Assembly: GCA_964369625.1 (NCBI GenBank)
Contig: CAYJFC010000002.1
Location: 1-64,000 of the forward strand
Origin: CAKOSP01 sp964369625
GTDB taxonomy: Bacteria; Bacillota_I; Bacilli_A; RF39; UBA660
DNA: 64,000 nucleotides
Reading direction: 5' to 3'
Each line of letters opens with the position of its first letter. The stretch's first letter is position 1. Positions 8,289-16,949 of this stretch are shown one piece after another. Position numbers and translations under genes: made by a program. The notes under the pieces are model-generated. The model was not told the DNA's origin and made no database searches. It saw only the letters and a list, made by a program, of their open reading frames with translations.

Positions 8289-8779
8289 AAAAGATAATCC
8301 AAAATAATTGAACGATTAGATATTCTAATCTTTTTTTCTTTCAACATATTTTTTAATTTTTCTTTATTTATAAATTCAGCATACTCTACTTCACTTTTTT
8401 GATATATTAATTTTTTTATATCAACATCCATCTTTAGATAAAAAACATCCCATATTTGATGAGTCTCTTTAAAAGTTTGAAATATTGATATGTCTTTGTG
8501 ATTTATATCCAGTCCTATTTCTTCCTTAACTTCTTTAACTATACATGTAATTGAGTCATCTCCACTTATAACATGACCTCCTGTTAAAGCAAAGATACTT
8601 CCTTTTTCCTTAGAGGTATACTGCATTAATATTTCCCCTTTAGTATTTTCTATAATTATAACTGCTATTAAATAGTAATAACCATCTTCAACTTCATTTC
8701 TGACATTTTTTGTTCTCAAAATTTTTTTCCCTGTAAACACATTATTACAATTATATAAATCTAAATATTCTTTTTTCAT
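8279..8779 (-). CDS. Nudix hydrolase
   Basis: A 166-residue protein with a Nudix fold around GGHVISGDDS and VKEVKEEIGLD (about residues 67-90). The REUXEEXGU half of the Nudix box is good. In the first half an aspartate stands where glutamate is usual. Such enzymes hydrolyse nucleoside diphosphate derivatives; the substrate is not readable. A strong AAGGGAG site precedes the ATG. It is followed 11 bases away by the sigma factor gene, so it may share a transcript with it. Confidence 0.8.
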   Translation of the reverse strand: MKKEYLDLYNCNNVFTGKKILRTKNVRNEVEDGYYYLIAVIIIENTKGEILMQYTSKEKGSIFALTGGHVISGDDSITCIVKEVKEEIGLDINHKDISIFQTFKETHQIWDVFYLKMDVDIKKLIYQKSEVEYAEFINKEKLKNMLKEKKIRISNRSIILDYLLKK

Positions 8780-8790
8780 TTGCTCCCTTT

Positions 8791-9669
8791 CTAATTATTT
8801 TGATAATATTTTTTATAACGTTGAAAATTATGAGTTCTTAATAATTTTTTTAATATTGAATTTTGAATAGCACAAATTCTAGATCTACTTAATCCTAATT
8901 CTTCCCCTATTTGTTCTAACGTATAGCATTTTTTATCTTCAAAAAAACCAAATCTGGCCATTATTATATACTTTTCTCTTTGTGTTAATATTGAATCTAA
9001 AGACTGCAGTATATCTTTTGATAAAAAATTATTTTCCGCTATTTCTTCAATGTTTTCCGTTAACAAAGCTCCATTTGTATATTTTAAAGCATCAAATTTT
9101 TCAATATTTTCTCTTTGGTCAGAATTAAATTCATCCTTTTCATCTAAATAAAGTATATTAGACATCCTATTATAAATCAATACTAATTTTTTATAAGAAA
9201 TGTTGTTTTTTGCCGCAAATTCCTCCATAGAAAAAGGAATTTCTAATAATTCATTATTTCTTTTTTCTTTTAATAGTTTTAAATATAACTCGTGTTTATC
9301 ATCAGGTAATCTTAACAACGTATCTTTTTTGAGACCTTTAATAATAACAGATTTAACATGTATATATACCCATGTGGTAAACTTAACATTTTTTTTATAC
9401 TCAAAATTTTGCGTTGCATTAATAAGTCCTATATTTGCATATTGAATTATATCACTAATTTCAAATGCATTTTTAACAGCTGGATATTTATAATATTTAA
9501 AAGCTAGTTCCATAGCATATTTTATATTTCCTTTTATAATTTTTGAATAATAATCTTCACCAGTATTTTCCATTTCTATGTATAATTTTAATGTTTCATC
9601 TGCATTTAAAACTTGATAATTATTTATATCTTCTAAATACTGTTTATATGCTAATTCATAATTTTCCAT
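8791..9669 (-). CDS. Sigma-70 family factor (SigA-like architecture, divergent)
   Basis: A 292-residue protein with region 1.2 (YLEDINNYQVLNADE, from about residue 12), region 2 (SDIIQYANIGLINATQNFEY and KFTTWVYIHVK), region 3 and region 4. The region 4 helix-turn-helix TLEQIGEELGLSRSRICAIQ lies near the C-terminus. This is the layout of primary or group 2 sigma factors, but the sequence departs from consensus in region 2 and the protein is short. I infer an alternative sigma factor. It is not one of the sporulation sigmas, which are elsewhere in the window. The start is supported by AAGGGGTG. Confidence 0.75.
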   Translation of the reverse strand: MENYELAYKQYLEDINNYQVLNADETLKLYIEMENTGEDYYSKIIKGNIKYAMELAFKYYKYPAVKNAFEISDIIQYANIGLINATQNFEYKKNVKFTTWVYIHVKSVIIKGLKKDTLLRLPDDKHELYLKLLKEKRNNELLEIPFSMEEFAAKNNISYKKLVLIYNRMSNILYLDEKDEFNSDQRENIEKFDALKYTNGALLTENIEEIAENNFLSKDILQSLDSILTQREKYIIMARFGFFEDKKCYTLEQIGEELGLSRSRICAIQNSILKKLLRTHNFQRYKKYYQNN

Positions 9670-9700
9670 GAAATCACCCCTTTTAATATGGGTTATTATA

Positions 9701-10294
9701 TCATAAATTATTTTTTTGTAAATCTTTTAATGAATATCCCATTTTTTCAAGGTAATAATATATTTTTTCGACTGGAATCCCCAATATGTTATAGTAGCTT
9801 CCATCAATTTTTTCTATAAAATTTGATAATATAGTTTCTATAATGTAACCAGATGCATGCATAATACCTTTTTCATTTTCTAAATAATAATTTATATCTT
9901 CTTCCTTTATTTTTCTTAATGATATCTTAGTAATTTGATAGTCTGTTATAATTTCTTTTGTATTATTATTTATAATAGTAATGCCAGTTACAACTTCTGA
10001 AGTTTTCCCCATAGTAAGCAATATATTTTCTTTAGCTTCTTCTATAGATTTTGGTTTTTCCATTACTTTTCCATTAATATAAACTACTGTATCTAGTCCT
10101 ATAATAATATTATCGTTTTTATCACATATAGCATTACTAGCCTTCCCTAATGATAAAGCCTTAACATATTCATATACATCATCACGATTATCTAATTCTT
10201 CTACAAAGTTACTTTTTACACATTCATGATTAAGATGTACCTTACTAAGTATTTCGCTCTTAAATTTAGAAGTACTTGCCAACATTAATTTCAT
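9701..10294 (-). CDS. maf: Maf family nucleotide pyrophosphatase
   Basis: A 197-residue protein matching the Maf family over its whole length: LASTSKFKSEIL at the N-terminus, GLDTVV (about 66-71), EKPKSIEEA, and TGI after the central strand. Maf proteins hydrolyse non-canonical or methylated nucleoside triphosphates and dUTP/UTP, keeping them out of nucleic acids. The start follows AGAGGAT, which overlaps the end of the phosphatase gene only one base away, so the two are co-transcribed. Confidence 0.85.
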   Translation of the reverse strand: MKLMLASTSKFKSEILSKVHLNHECVKSNFVEELDNRDDVYEYVKALSLGKASNAICDKNDNIIIGLDTVVYINGKVMEKPKSIEEAKENILLTMGKTSEVVTGITIINNNTKEIITDYQITKISLRKIKEEDINYYLENEKGIMHASGYIIETILSNFIEKIDGSYYNILGIPVEKIYYYLEKMGYSLKDLQKNNL

Positions 10295-10295
10295 A

Positions 10296-10832
10296 TTAAT
10301 CCTCTTTTCTTAAATCATAAGTAATAAATTCACAATTATTTAATTTATAACTATCATAATCATCATTTTTAGGGAATCCCTCAAAATATATTCTCATATA
10401 AATACTAGTTCCTGCATGTGTAACAACTAATATATTCTTATCTGCATACTTTTCTTTAATTTCATCTAGAAAGTTAAATACACGATTCAGCAAATTCTTA
10501 GTAGGCTCAATATTATATTTTTCAATGCATTTTTCATCTCTATAATTAATGATTTTAATTATTTCATCAACATGCATACCTTCTAAATCGCCATTACCTC
10601 TTTCGATAATTCTATCATCAATAGTTATTTTTTCATTAGTAATAATTGATGCAGTTTTTAAAGCTCTTGAAAGAGGACTAGAATATACAACATCAAATTT
10701 TATATTCTTTAATTTTTCTTTAACAATTCCAGCTTCATAAATTCCAGTTTCATTTAATGGTATATCAGCTTGCCCTTGATGTTTTTTTAATTTGTTCCAA
10801 TTTGTTTGACCATGCCTTACTATATATAACAT
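10296..10832 (-). CDS. Histidine phosphatase (phosphoglycerate mutase-like)
   Basis: A 178-residue enzyme. It opens with LYIVRHGQTNWN, containing the phospho-accepting histidine, and has SSPLSRALKTA, an ERGNGDLEG loop and VTHAGTSI with the second catalytic histidine. It is a phosphatase of the CobC/GpmB type. I place the start at 10832, where GGAGG stands at the right distance. A longer frame to 10877 runs back through the upstream terminator and is unlikely. The gene lies directly before maf. Confidence 0.85.
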   Translation of the reverse strand: MLYIVRHGQTNWNKLKKHQGQADIPLNETGIYEAGIVKEKLKNIKFDVVYSSPLSRALKTASIITNEKITIDDRIIERGNGDLEGMHVDEIIKIINYRDEKCIEKYNIEPTKNLLNRVFNFLDEIKEKYADKNILVVTHAGTSIYMRIYFEGFPKNDDYDSYKLNNCEFITYDLRKED

Positions 10833-10859
10833 ACTACCTCCATTTTTATCATTATAACA

Positions 10860-10890
10860 TAAAAAATAGATAATCAATATTATCTATTTA
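10860..10890 (-). terminator. Terminator after the 200-residue unknown gene
   Basis: On the minus strand AAATAGATAA and TTATCTATTT form a ten-base stem followed by T residues, immediately after the stop at 10898. Confidence 0.7.
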
Positions 10891-10897
10891 ACTAATC

Positions 10898-11500
10898 TTA
10901 TCTAACATATGTACTTACATGTGTTAAATAAGATTCATCTTTAACTATTATATTATCATTTTCAAATAAGTGTAATATATTTTCTCCGGTAGTAACCGAA
11001 TAAAAATTTTCACCAATTGAAAGTGTATTTTCTTCTCTTAGTAAATTACAAACTATATCTAATTTATTTTTTTCTTTTTTTAAATCATCACTATTTCCCA
11101 GATCAACTAACTTATTTTCTATATCGTTTCTATTAACTAACCAGTTTTTTGATAATTTGTATTTTTTTATTTCTTCTTTATCAAAATTAAATGGCGACTC
11201 TAAAAAATCTTGTCTACTAGAGCACTCTCTTTGTTTTTCACTAATAGTATACGCTTTAAGCGGTAAATCACTTATAATTTCAAATGCACATAAAATATCA
11301 TTTTTTGCCATTAATATATAATCTATATTCATTTTTTCTATTCCTGCTAATATTATTTCCAAAACATTTTTTGATGCATGGTATTTTTCCTCAGTATTAT
11401 ATTTACACTGTAAATAAGCTGAATTAACTAAAGATACAGGCACGTAAAGCGCTAATATATCCTCATCTTGTATTATTTCATTATACGAATAATTTTTCAT
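10898..11500 (-). CDS. Unrecognised soluble protein
   Basis: A 200-residue acidic protein with no membrane helix and no motif I can name. It starts after a good AAGGAG site and is followed by a terminator, so it is probably a real gene. A lysine/glutamate-rich helical stretch runs from about 108 to 155. It lies downstream of two other genes on the same strand (kinase-like and another unknown) with a 54-base gap. Confidence 0.6.
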   Translation of the reverse strand: MKNYSYNEIIQDEDILALYVPVSLVNSAYLQCKYNTEEKYHASKNVLEIILAGIEKMNIDYILMAKNDILCAFEIISDLPLKAYTISEKQRECSSRQDFLESPFNFDKEEIKKYKLSKNWLVNRNDIENKLVDLGNSDDLKKEKNKLDIVCNLLREENTLSIGENFYSVTTGENILHLFENDNIIVKDESYLTHVSTYVR

Positions 11501-11554
11501 ATCTTTCTCCTTATATAATTATATTATATCACTATAATTGATATTTTAGAACCT

Positions 11555-12604
11555 CTATTTTACTTTTATCTCTACTTCATTTAGAATATCATTATTTACT
11601 TCCAAATCATTAATTTTAAGTTGTAATTTATCTTCTGGACCACTAGGTATATTAGTTATATCTATATTTTCATAATGATATGCCATTCTTAAACAAAGAT
11701 TAATTAATTTATTTGTGATGTTATACTGTATGTTATCAGCATTAATTAATTTTAACTTACAATCATATTTTGATTGGTCATTATAATACTTATTTTTATT
11801 GTATATTGATAATAGTTTAGCATTATATCTTATAGGCATCATATGAATAACCTCAATATCTTTTATACTTTTTGCAAAAGCCGTTCTTATAATACTATTA
11901 AATGCGTATACAAAACTGTGAGTAACATTCATAATATCATCATCAAAAGATATATCACCATTTAATTTATAAAGTTTTCTATTTACTTTTTTTGCAAATT
12001 TATTCGTATTATTTTTATTTGACTGCATAGCATATAAATATAATTTATTATCAGAAATACCATAATATATAAGAGGAAAAAAATATTCCAATCCATTTAA
12101 GGATAATTTAATTTCTAAAGCATAAGGCGTTTCATTAACTATTTTACTTTTAATAGTTTTAACTATTAAATCAGATTCAAAAAAAGAAGAATATTCAAAG
12201 CAAGTTTCATTTATCAATTTATTTTCAAAAAACTGTATTCTATTTTTTAAAAAATATATAGGATTTTCAAAATCATATACAGTAGCATTTGACCACAATA
12301 AAGATAAAATTGTTTTGATTTTATAATAATCATTACAATCATCTTCAAGTAATTCTTCAAATTCATAAAAATCTAGCGCTTTTTCTACATAAATGCCTAG
12401 TAATTCGTTAAACAATGATATATTATTTATTTTTAATGTCGGAACAGTATATTCATTAAAAGTATCATTACATTTCATATCAATTCCTAATTCAGAAATT
12501 TTAGTATTAAAAAGTATATTATATTTAAAATAACTTTCTACACATCCTTTAGATGCCTCTTGAATTATTTCTTCAAAAAATATTTTAATACATTTTTTAT
12601 CCAT
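11555..12604 (-). CDS. Unrecognised 349-residue protein
   Basis: No family recognised. It is asparagine- and lysine-rich with alternating predicted strands and helices, and has no signal peptide and no clear membrane helix. A central block has hydrophobic strand patterns (SLNGLEYFFPLIYYG, SDNKLYLYAMQ). A strong AGAGGGG site precedes the ATG, and only four bases separate it from the aminoglycoside-phosphotransferase-like gene, so they form an operon. The pairing could mean it is a substrate or partner of that kinase; this is inference. Confidence 0.6.
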   Translation of the reverse strand: MDKKCIKIFFEEIIQEASKGCVESYFKYNILFNTKISELGIDMKCNDTFNEYTVPTLKINNISLFNELLGIYVEKALDFYEFEELLEDDCNDYYKIKTILSLLWSNATVYDFENPIYFLKNRIQFFENKLINETCFEYSSFFESDLIVKTIKSKIVNETPYALEIKLSLNGLEYFFPLIYYGISDNKLYLYAMQSNKNNTNKFAKKVNRKLYKLNGDISFDDDIMNVTHSFVYAFNSIIRTAFAKSIKDIEVIHMMPIRYNAKLLSIYNKNKYYNDQSKYDCKLKLINADNIQYNITNKLINLCLRMAYHYENIDITNIPSGPEDKLQLKINDLEVNNDILNEVEIKVK

Positions 12605-12608
12605 ATAT

Positions 12609-13424
12609 TTACCCCTCTAATTTTTTTATTTCATCCCATTTATTTGCATATTTTTGCATATCAGATAGCATATATTTATATGCTCTACTCATTCTAATAA
12701 AGAAAATAATTTTAATATAAGAAGAAATATATTTTTCCTCTACTTCGCATAGTGAAATTATTTCTTTAAGTGATATCACATCAAATAATGTTGCATCAGA
12801 AAAACAATAAAAAATAAAATCATAAACAGGGTCACCAATTAAAGTTTCTGGATCAATTATAGCGACAAAATTATTATCTTTAACCATAGTATTATGTAGT
12901 CCAAAATCTCCATGAATAAGCTTTTTTTCAAAAGTATAATTCTTCATTTTATATAGTTCATCATTTATTATTTCAAAAGTTTCATTATCAAAATAATGGG
13001 TTAGAACTTCTCTTGCATCACTGCATTCATCCTGTAAAAATTCACACCATGAATTTTTAATATTATTATAATATCCATATCCATTACAATTAATTCTTTT
13101 ATAACTTTTAGTTATATCATATATAATCTTAATTAAATTAATTATTGGTCTCGCATCTTTACAATCATTTGCTTCCAGCATTTTATATACTATAAATTCA
13201 TTATCAACATCAATATCAATAAACTTTGGATAAAATTTATTTTCATATATCGAAAAATAAAATGCTTCTCCTTCTAAAACTTTTTTCTTCTTAAATTTAA
13301 AAAAATATTCATTATTAACATTATATGCTCTACTTTTACTACCACTTTCAATTAATTTACAATCAACTAAAGTAATATTTTTTTTTGACAAATATTTTTT
13401 TATTATATTTACATCTCTTTCCAT
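12609..13424 (-). CDS. Phosphotransferase of the APH / choline kinase superfamily
   Basis: A 271-residue small-molecule kinase. The catalytic Brenner motif is HGDFGLHN (about 172-179), and the magnesium site is IDPETLIGDPVYD (about 191-203). An N-terminal beta lobe (residues 1-80) carries the conserved lysine in FFKFKKKKV. Family members phosphorylate aminoglycosides, choline, fructosamines and other small alcohols. Nothing here identifies the substrate, and resistance should not be assumed. The start follows AGAGG. The 317 bases upstream hold two gene remnants, listed separately. Confidence 0.8.
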   Translation of the reverse strand: MERDVNIIKKYLSKKNITLVDCKLIESGSKSRAYNVNNEYFFKFKKKKVLEGEAFYFSIYENKFYPKFIDIDVDNEFIVYKMLEANDCKDARPIINLIKIIYDITKSYKRINCNGYGYYNNIKNSWCEFLQDECSDAREVLTHYFDNETFEIINDELYKMKNYTFEKKLIHGDFGLHNTMVKDNNFVAIIDPETLIGDPVYDFIFYCFSDATLFDVISLKEIISLCEVEEKYISSYIKIIFFIRMSRAYKYMLSDMQKYANKWDEIKKLEG

Positions 13425-13471
13425 ATAATTTCCTCTGAATCAATTATAACACTTTCGAAGCAAAAATAAAT

Positions 13472-13564
13472 TTATATATTCAATTTTTCTTTTTCTAGTT
13501 TATATTCATAAATAAACTTTTTGTAATCATCTTCTAATTTTACTGTTCCTTTGATTAATCCCAC
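13472..13564 (-). pseudogene. Short remnant resembling the N-terminus of GrpB-family proteins
   Basis: A 30-codon frame with GTG start and AGAGGTG ribosome site. Its opening, GLIKGTVKLE, resembles the first residues of GrpB/UPF0157 nucleotidyltransferase-like proteins, which are normally about 170 residues. The frame closes after 30 codons and no continuation is visible. It follows the displaced ftsW end. The family match rests on about ten residues and is tentative. Confidence 0.3.
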
Positions 13565-13587
13565 TGCGCACCTCTACTTAAAGTATA

Positions 13588-13686
13588 TCATTTTTTACTT
13601 ATATTTAAAACTATTCCTATACTTGCAAGTGAAATTAATAAACTAGACCCACCATAACTAAGAAAAGGTAGAGTTACCCCCGTCAC
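13588..13686 (-). pseudogene. Displaced copy of the ftsW 3' end
   Basis: The minus strand encodes 32 residues ending in a stop. They are identical to the last 32 residues of the intact ftsW gene that ends at 15092 (VTGVTLPFLSYGGSS through NISKK). At DNA level the two copies differ at about a dozen positions, all silent. Upstream of the first valine codon the similarity stops abruptly. No start codon or ribosome site is present, so it is a fragment. It lies on the far side of the PurA-like gene. Confidence 0.85.
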
Positions 13687-13741
13687 GTATATTTGGTTAG
13701 TACTTTTTTATGGTTACACTTTTTAATTAGTCTATTTTATT

Positions 13742-15064
13742 TTAAAATAATTTTAATTTCTTTCTAACTATTTTTTCATTATTTTTAGAACCAGTTCCTA
13801 AAGAAACTATATTTGAATTTGTTTCATCTTCTAACCATTCTAAATAATTTCTTATATATCTATTAAAGTATATATCATCATAACGACCTATTACCTTTGA
13901 ATAGTTAATATCAAGATGTTGGAAAAAGTTTAAGTATAAATAATTTGGATCATTTACTATACAATTATTTTTAAGTTTTTTAATATCTAAATCAAACACT
14001 CTTCTTTCTTTTTTTGTAACAGTAGTTGTTTCAGATAAATCTTTTATTTCCCCAAAATCATAAAATTCACTACTATATGTAACATTATTTTGTAGTTTAT
14101 TATATAATCTTTCTAACTCCAGTAATTTAATATTATTAAGATTATTCAAATCAACTTCACCATTAAATACTTGTAGGAGTTGTTCCTGTGAAAATTTATT
14201 TATTATAAATTCAATATATTCTTTATCGATAATAAAACTTAAATCATCAAACATATCTATAGTCGGATAACTTTTATTTAAAGATGAAATATTTATATGT
14301 GACCAAGTAAGTTCGTTACCAGTTCCATACCTACCTGTATTAATATAATTTCCATTATAAGAAATGTTACTAATTCTTATAGGAAACGGCCTAATAACCA
14401 TTAAAGTATCTAAAAGTCTTAAAGGTGATATTCCTGAATCTGCTAATAACTGAGAGGTAGAAACATTTCTACTTGTTACATATGGGTAATTTCCACTATG
14501 ATTAAGTGATAAATCAGCCCCTTGCGACCCTTCTAATAAAACATATCCTTGAATGTTATTTAAATGCTTATTAATTTTTTCTAAATAGTCATCATTTTTA
14601 ATTACTATAGCATTTTTATATCCTTTGAAAAATTCTAAATCAGGATTTCTAGTTACTTTTTCTGATATAGCCGTTCCACAACCTTTAAATGTAGAGCCAA
14701 ATTTCAAATTGTTTTTTTCGTATTCTTTGTGTCTATCATCTATAATTGGTACCATTTCATGAACATATATCTTTCTATCTCCAAGTAAGTCTTTTATACT
14801 TTCATATTCAACAATAAAATCATTCATATCTATTATTGACCCAGGACCTATAAATAGTTCAGCTTTTTGATTTACAATGGTTACTGGAATATTTCTAAAT
14901 ACATGTTTTAATCCATTTTCATCAACAAAGGTGTGACCTGCATTAGGCATATTATTAGTTATTGTAGCAACTATATTATAATCTGTTGCTATCTCTCCAA
15001 TTACTTTACCTTTACCACAGCTACCTGCTGCTCCATCAATAATCGAAATAACATTTCTATTCAT
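13742..15064 (-). CDS. Divergent adenylosuccinate synthetase homologue lacking the catalytic aspartate
   Basis: A 440-residue PurA-fold protein. Preserved elements are the P-loop-like GSCGKGK (14-20), NAGHT (41-45), EGSQG, YPYVTS and a late TTVTKKERR that aligns with the TTGRxRR loop of PurA. At the start, PurA has WGDEGKGK, whose aspartate is the general base; here it is AGSCGKGK, with Ser15 and Cys16 in place of Asp-Glu. About 100 extra residues lie before the TTVTKKERR loop, and the guanine-binding STGPxR motif is changed to GTGSKNN. A different substrate or chemistry is therefore likely. Phage PurZ (2-aminoadenylosuccinate synthetase) is a family precedent with a changed active site. The start follows AGAGGTG. 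The gene is flanked by two ftsW ends. Confidence 0.75.
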   Translation of the reverse strand: MNRNVISIIDGAAGSCGKGKVIGEIATDYNIVATITNNMPNAGHTFVDENGLKHVFRNIPVTIVNQKAELFIGPGSIIDMNDFIVEYESIKDLLGDRKIYVHEMVPIIDDRHKEYEKNNLKFGSTFKGCGTAISEKVTRNPDLEFFKGYKNAIVIKNDDYLEKINKHLNNIQGYVLLEGSQGADLSLNHSGNYPYVTSRNVSTSQLLADSGISPLRLLDTLMVIRPFPIRISNISYNGNYINTGRYGTGNELTWSHINISSLNKSYPTIDMFDDLSFIIDKEYIEFIINKFSQEQLLQVFNGEVDLNNLNNIKLLELERLYNKLQNNVTYSSEFYDFGEIKDLSETTTVTKKERRVFDLDIKKLKNNCIVNDPNYLYLNFFQHLDINYSKVIGRYDDIYFNRYIRNYLEWLEDETNSNIVSLGTGSKNNEKIVRKKLKLF

Positions 15065-15091
15065 AGTAACACCTCTTGGTTGTTTATTATA

Positions 15092-16174
15092 TCACTTTTT
15101 ACTTATATTTAAAACTATTCCTATACTTGCTAGTGATATTAAAAGACTTGATCCACCATAACTAAGAAATGGTAGCGTTACCCCTGTAACAGGTATAAGT
15201 CCCACAACTACAGCTAAATTGAGAAGTGCTTGCACTAGTATTCCGCTTCCTATACCAAATGATAAATATTTTGCAAATAAATTTGTTTGTTTAAGAGATA
15301 TTTTAATAATTCTATAAAATATAAAAAAGAAGAAAGATGTAACAATTATGACTCCTAAAAAACCAAATTCTTCACTAATAATAGAAAATATAAAATCAGT
15401 TTGAGGCTCAGGAAGATAAAAATGTTTTTGCCTAGAAGACATAAATCCTTGTCCGAGAAGACCACCTGGTCCTATTGCATATAAACTTTGAATTATTTGA
15501 AAACCTGATCCAAGTGGATCACTCCATGGATTCAAAAACGATACAATTCTGGCAACTCTATAGGGTGCCGCTATAATTAAACCTACTACACCAAGCAACC
15601 CTGCTATACCTAATTTTATAAAAAAACTTAAGTTAACTCCAGAGGCAAATATTATAATTATATTAGTTAACACTAGTACTACACCCGTTCCAAAATCTGG
15701 TTCTAGCATAATTAAAGTAAATGTTAAAATAATAACACCTAAAAGCGGCATTATATTTTTTATATTATTATTGGTATTAATTTTATTTTTAGATAAATAT
15801 TTAGATGTAAAAATAATTAAAGCTAATTTTGTAAATTCTGAAGGTTGTAATCCAAACGAACCTATACCAAACCAACTTCTAGATCCATTACGAACAACTC
15901 CTATCCCAGGAATAAGTACTAAAATTAATAATACGAAACATATTATAAAAATTAAATTACTTCTTTTTTCATAAAATTTATAATTAATTTTAGAAATAAT
16001 AAATACTCCAATAATTCCTATTATTAAAAATAAACTCTGCTGCATAACAAAACGATACTGGTTATCAAATTTATATTCTGCCCATACATAACTAGAAGAA
16101 TATATCATTATACAACCAAAAACACTTAATATAACAACACTTATTAAAAGTGGATAGTCTATTTTTTTACTCAT
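15092..16174 (-). CDS. ftsW: FtsW/RodA/SpoVE-family peptidoglycan glycosyltransferase
   Basis: A 360-residue SEDS protein with ten predicted membrane helices. It polymerises lipid II into glycan strands together with a class B penicillin-binding protein. Diagnostic stretches are NGSRSWFGIG, QPSEFTKLA, the EPDFGT motif with the catalytic-site aspartate, GSGFQIIQSLYAIG and the C-terminal TGVTLPFLSYGGSS. The pattern fits FtsW or SpoVE better than RodA. No clear ribosome site is seen before the ATG. Only 27 bases separate it from the PurA-like gene. Confidence 0.9.
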   Translation of the reverse strand: MSKKIDYPLLISVVILSVFGCIMIYSSSYVWAEYKFDNQYRFVMQQSLFLIIGIIGVFIISKINYKFYEKRSNLIFIICFVLLILVLIPGIGVVRNGSRSWFGIGSFGLQPSEFTKLALIIFTSKYLSKNKINTNNNIKNIMPLLGVIILTFTLIMLEPDFGTGVVLVLTNIIIIFASGVNLSFFIKLGIAGLLGVVGLIIAAPYRVARIVSFLNPWSDPLGSGFQIIQSLYAIGPGGLLGQGFMSSRQKHFYLPEPQTDFIFSIISEEFGFLGVIIVTSFFFFIFYRIIKISLKQTNLFAKYLSFGIGSGILVQALLNLAVVVGLIPVTGVTLPFLSYGGSSLLISLASIGIVLNISKK

Positions 16175-16197
16175 ATACTAAACTTTATTAAGTTTAT

Positions 16198-16225
16198 AAA
16201 AAAAAAGAACCCAAGTTCTTTTTTT
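16198..16225 (-). terminator. Terminator after the nuclease gene
   Basis: AAAAAAGAAC and GTTCTTTTTT pair around CCAA and give a T-tail on the minus strand, overlapping the nuclease stop codon. Confidence 0.75.
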
Positions 16226-16949
16226 ATGTTAAATAACTAGTTCCATCACTATAATTAATTGTCACTCCTGGCTGTACATTATATACATATACATTAAACA
16301 TTATTTCATCATCTAATGTAGATAAAGCTTCCATAATAACACCGCTAGCAACTAAATTATCTCCATCATAAACTGGAGTTACTCTATACAAAACTGGATT
16401 ACCTGTTTCTTTAATATAGTCTGCTACCATATTTTCAAAAGGAAGCATTCCTTCAACATTAAAATATCTTGTTCCTGTTATTAAATTTTCTTCGTTGGCA
16501 TTTTCACCAGTTAACTGAAATCCGATTAAATGTGATCTATTATATAAATATTTCCCTGACACAATATCATACTTAACTGTTTGCCATCCGCTAGGCTTTA
16601 CCGTTCCTATGCTCTCTCTATCTTCAGTAGGCATTAAACTACTATCTATTTTTGCATATGCAGTGCCAGCTCTATTTAAATTATCTAGTGGCATATATTC
16701 TTCAAAAATATTTTTTTCTTTGTCATTATCAGTAAATAATGGGATATTATCATTTAATACTACATATATATTTTCAGTATATACAGGAATATCATCAATA
16801 TTATAACTTTCATATGTAGTTGCACTTTCTATTGTAGTTTTTGCATCATCAGTGAAAAAATTAATTACATCATCAAATGAATATGATCCATTTAAAAAGT
16901 AAATACCAATTCCTACAAGACCCACTAAACCTATTAATGTTTTTTTCAT
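16224..16949 (-). CDS. Surface DNA/RNA non-specific endonuclease, EndA-like
   Basis: A 241-residue protein with an N-terminal signal anchor (about 4-22), a poorly conserved linker, and a beta-beta-alpha metal nuclease domain. The active-site motif is NRSHLIG (the DRGH-type histidine), and the metal asparagine lies in ENLITGTRYFN. This layout is that of streptococcal DNA-entry nuclease EndA and related secreted DNases. Possible roles are DNA uptake, nucleotide scavenging or escape from DNA traps. It overlaps the upstream gene by four bases (ATGA), so the pair is coupled. The start follows AGGAG. Confidence 0.85.
   Translation of the reverse strand: MKKTLIGLVGLVGIGIYFLNGSYSFDDVINFFTDDAKTTIESATTYESYNIDDIPVYTENIYVVLNDNIPLFTDNDKEKNIFEEYMPLDNLNRAGTAYAKIDSSLMPTEDRESIGTVKPSGWQTVKYDIVSGKYLYNRSHLIGFQLTGENANEENLITGTRYFNVEGMLPFENMVADYIKETGNPVLYRVTPVYDGDNLVASGVIMEALSTLDDEIMFNVYVYNVQPGVTINYSDGTSYLT

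Noticed and set aside
12609..13424. Aminoglycoside resistance gene
   Set aside because: Only the superfamily kinase motifs are present; no residues specific to a known resistance enzyme could be recognised.
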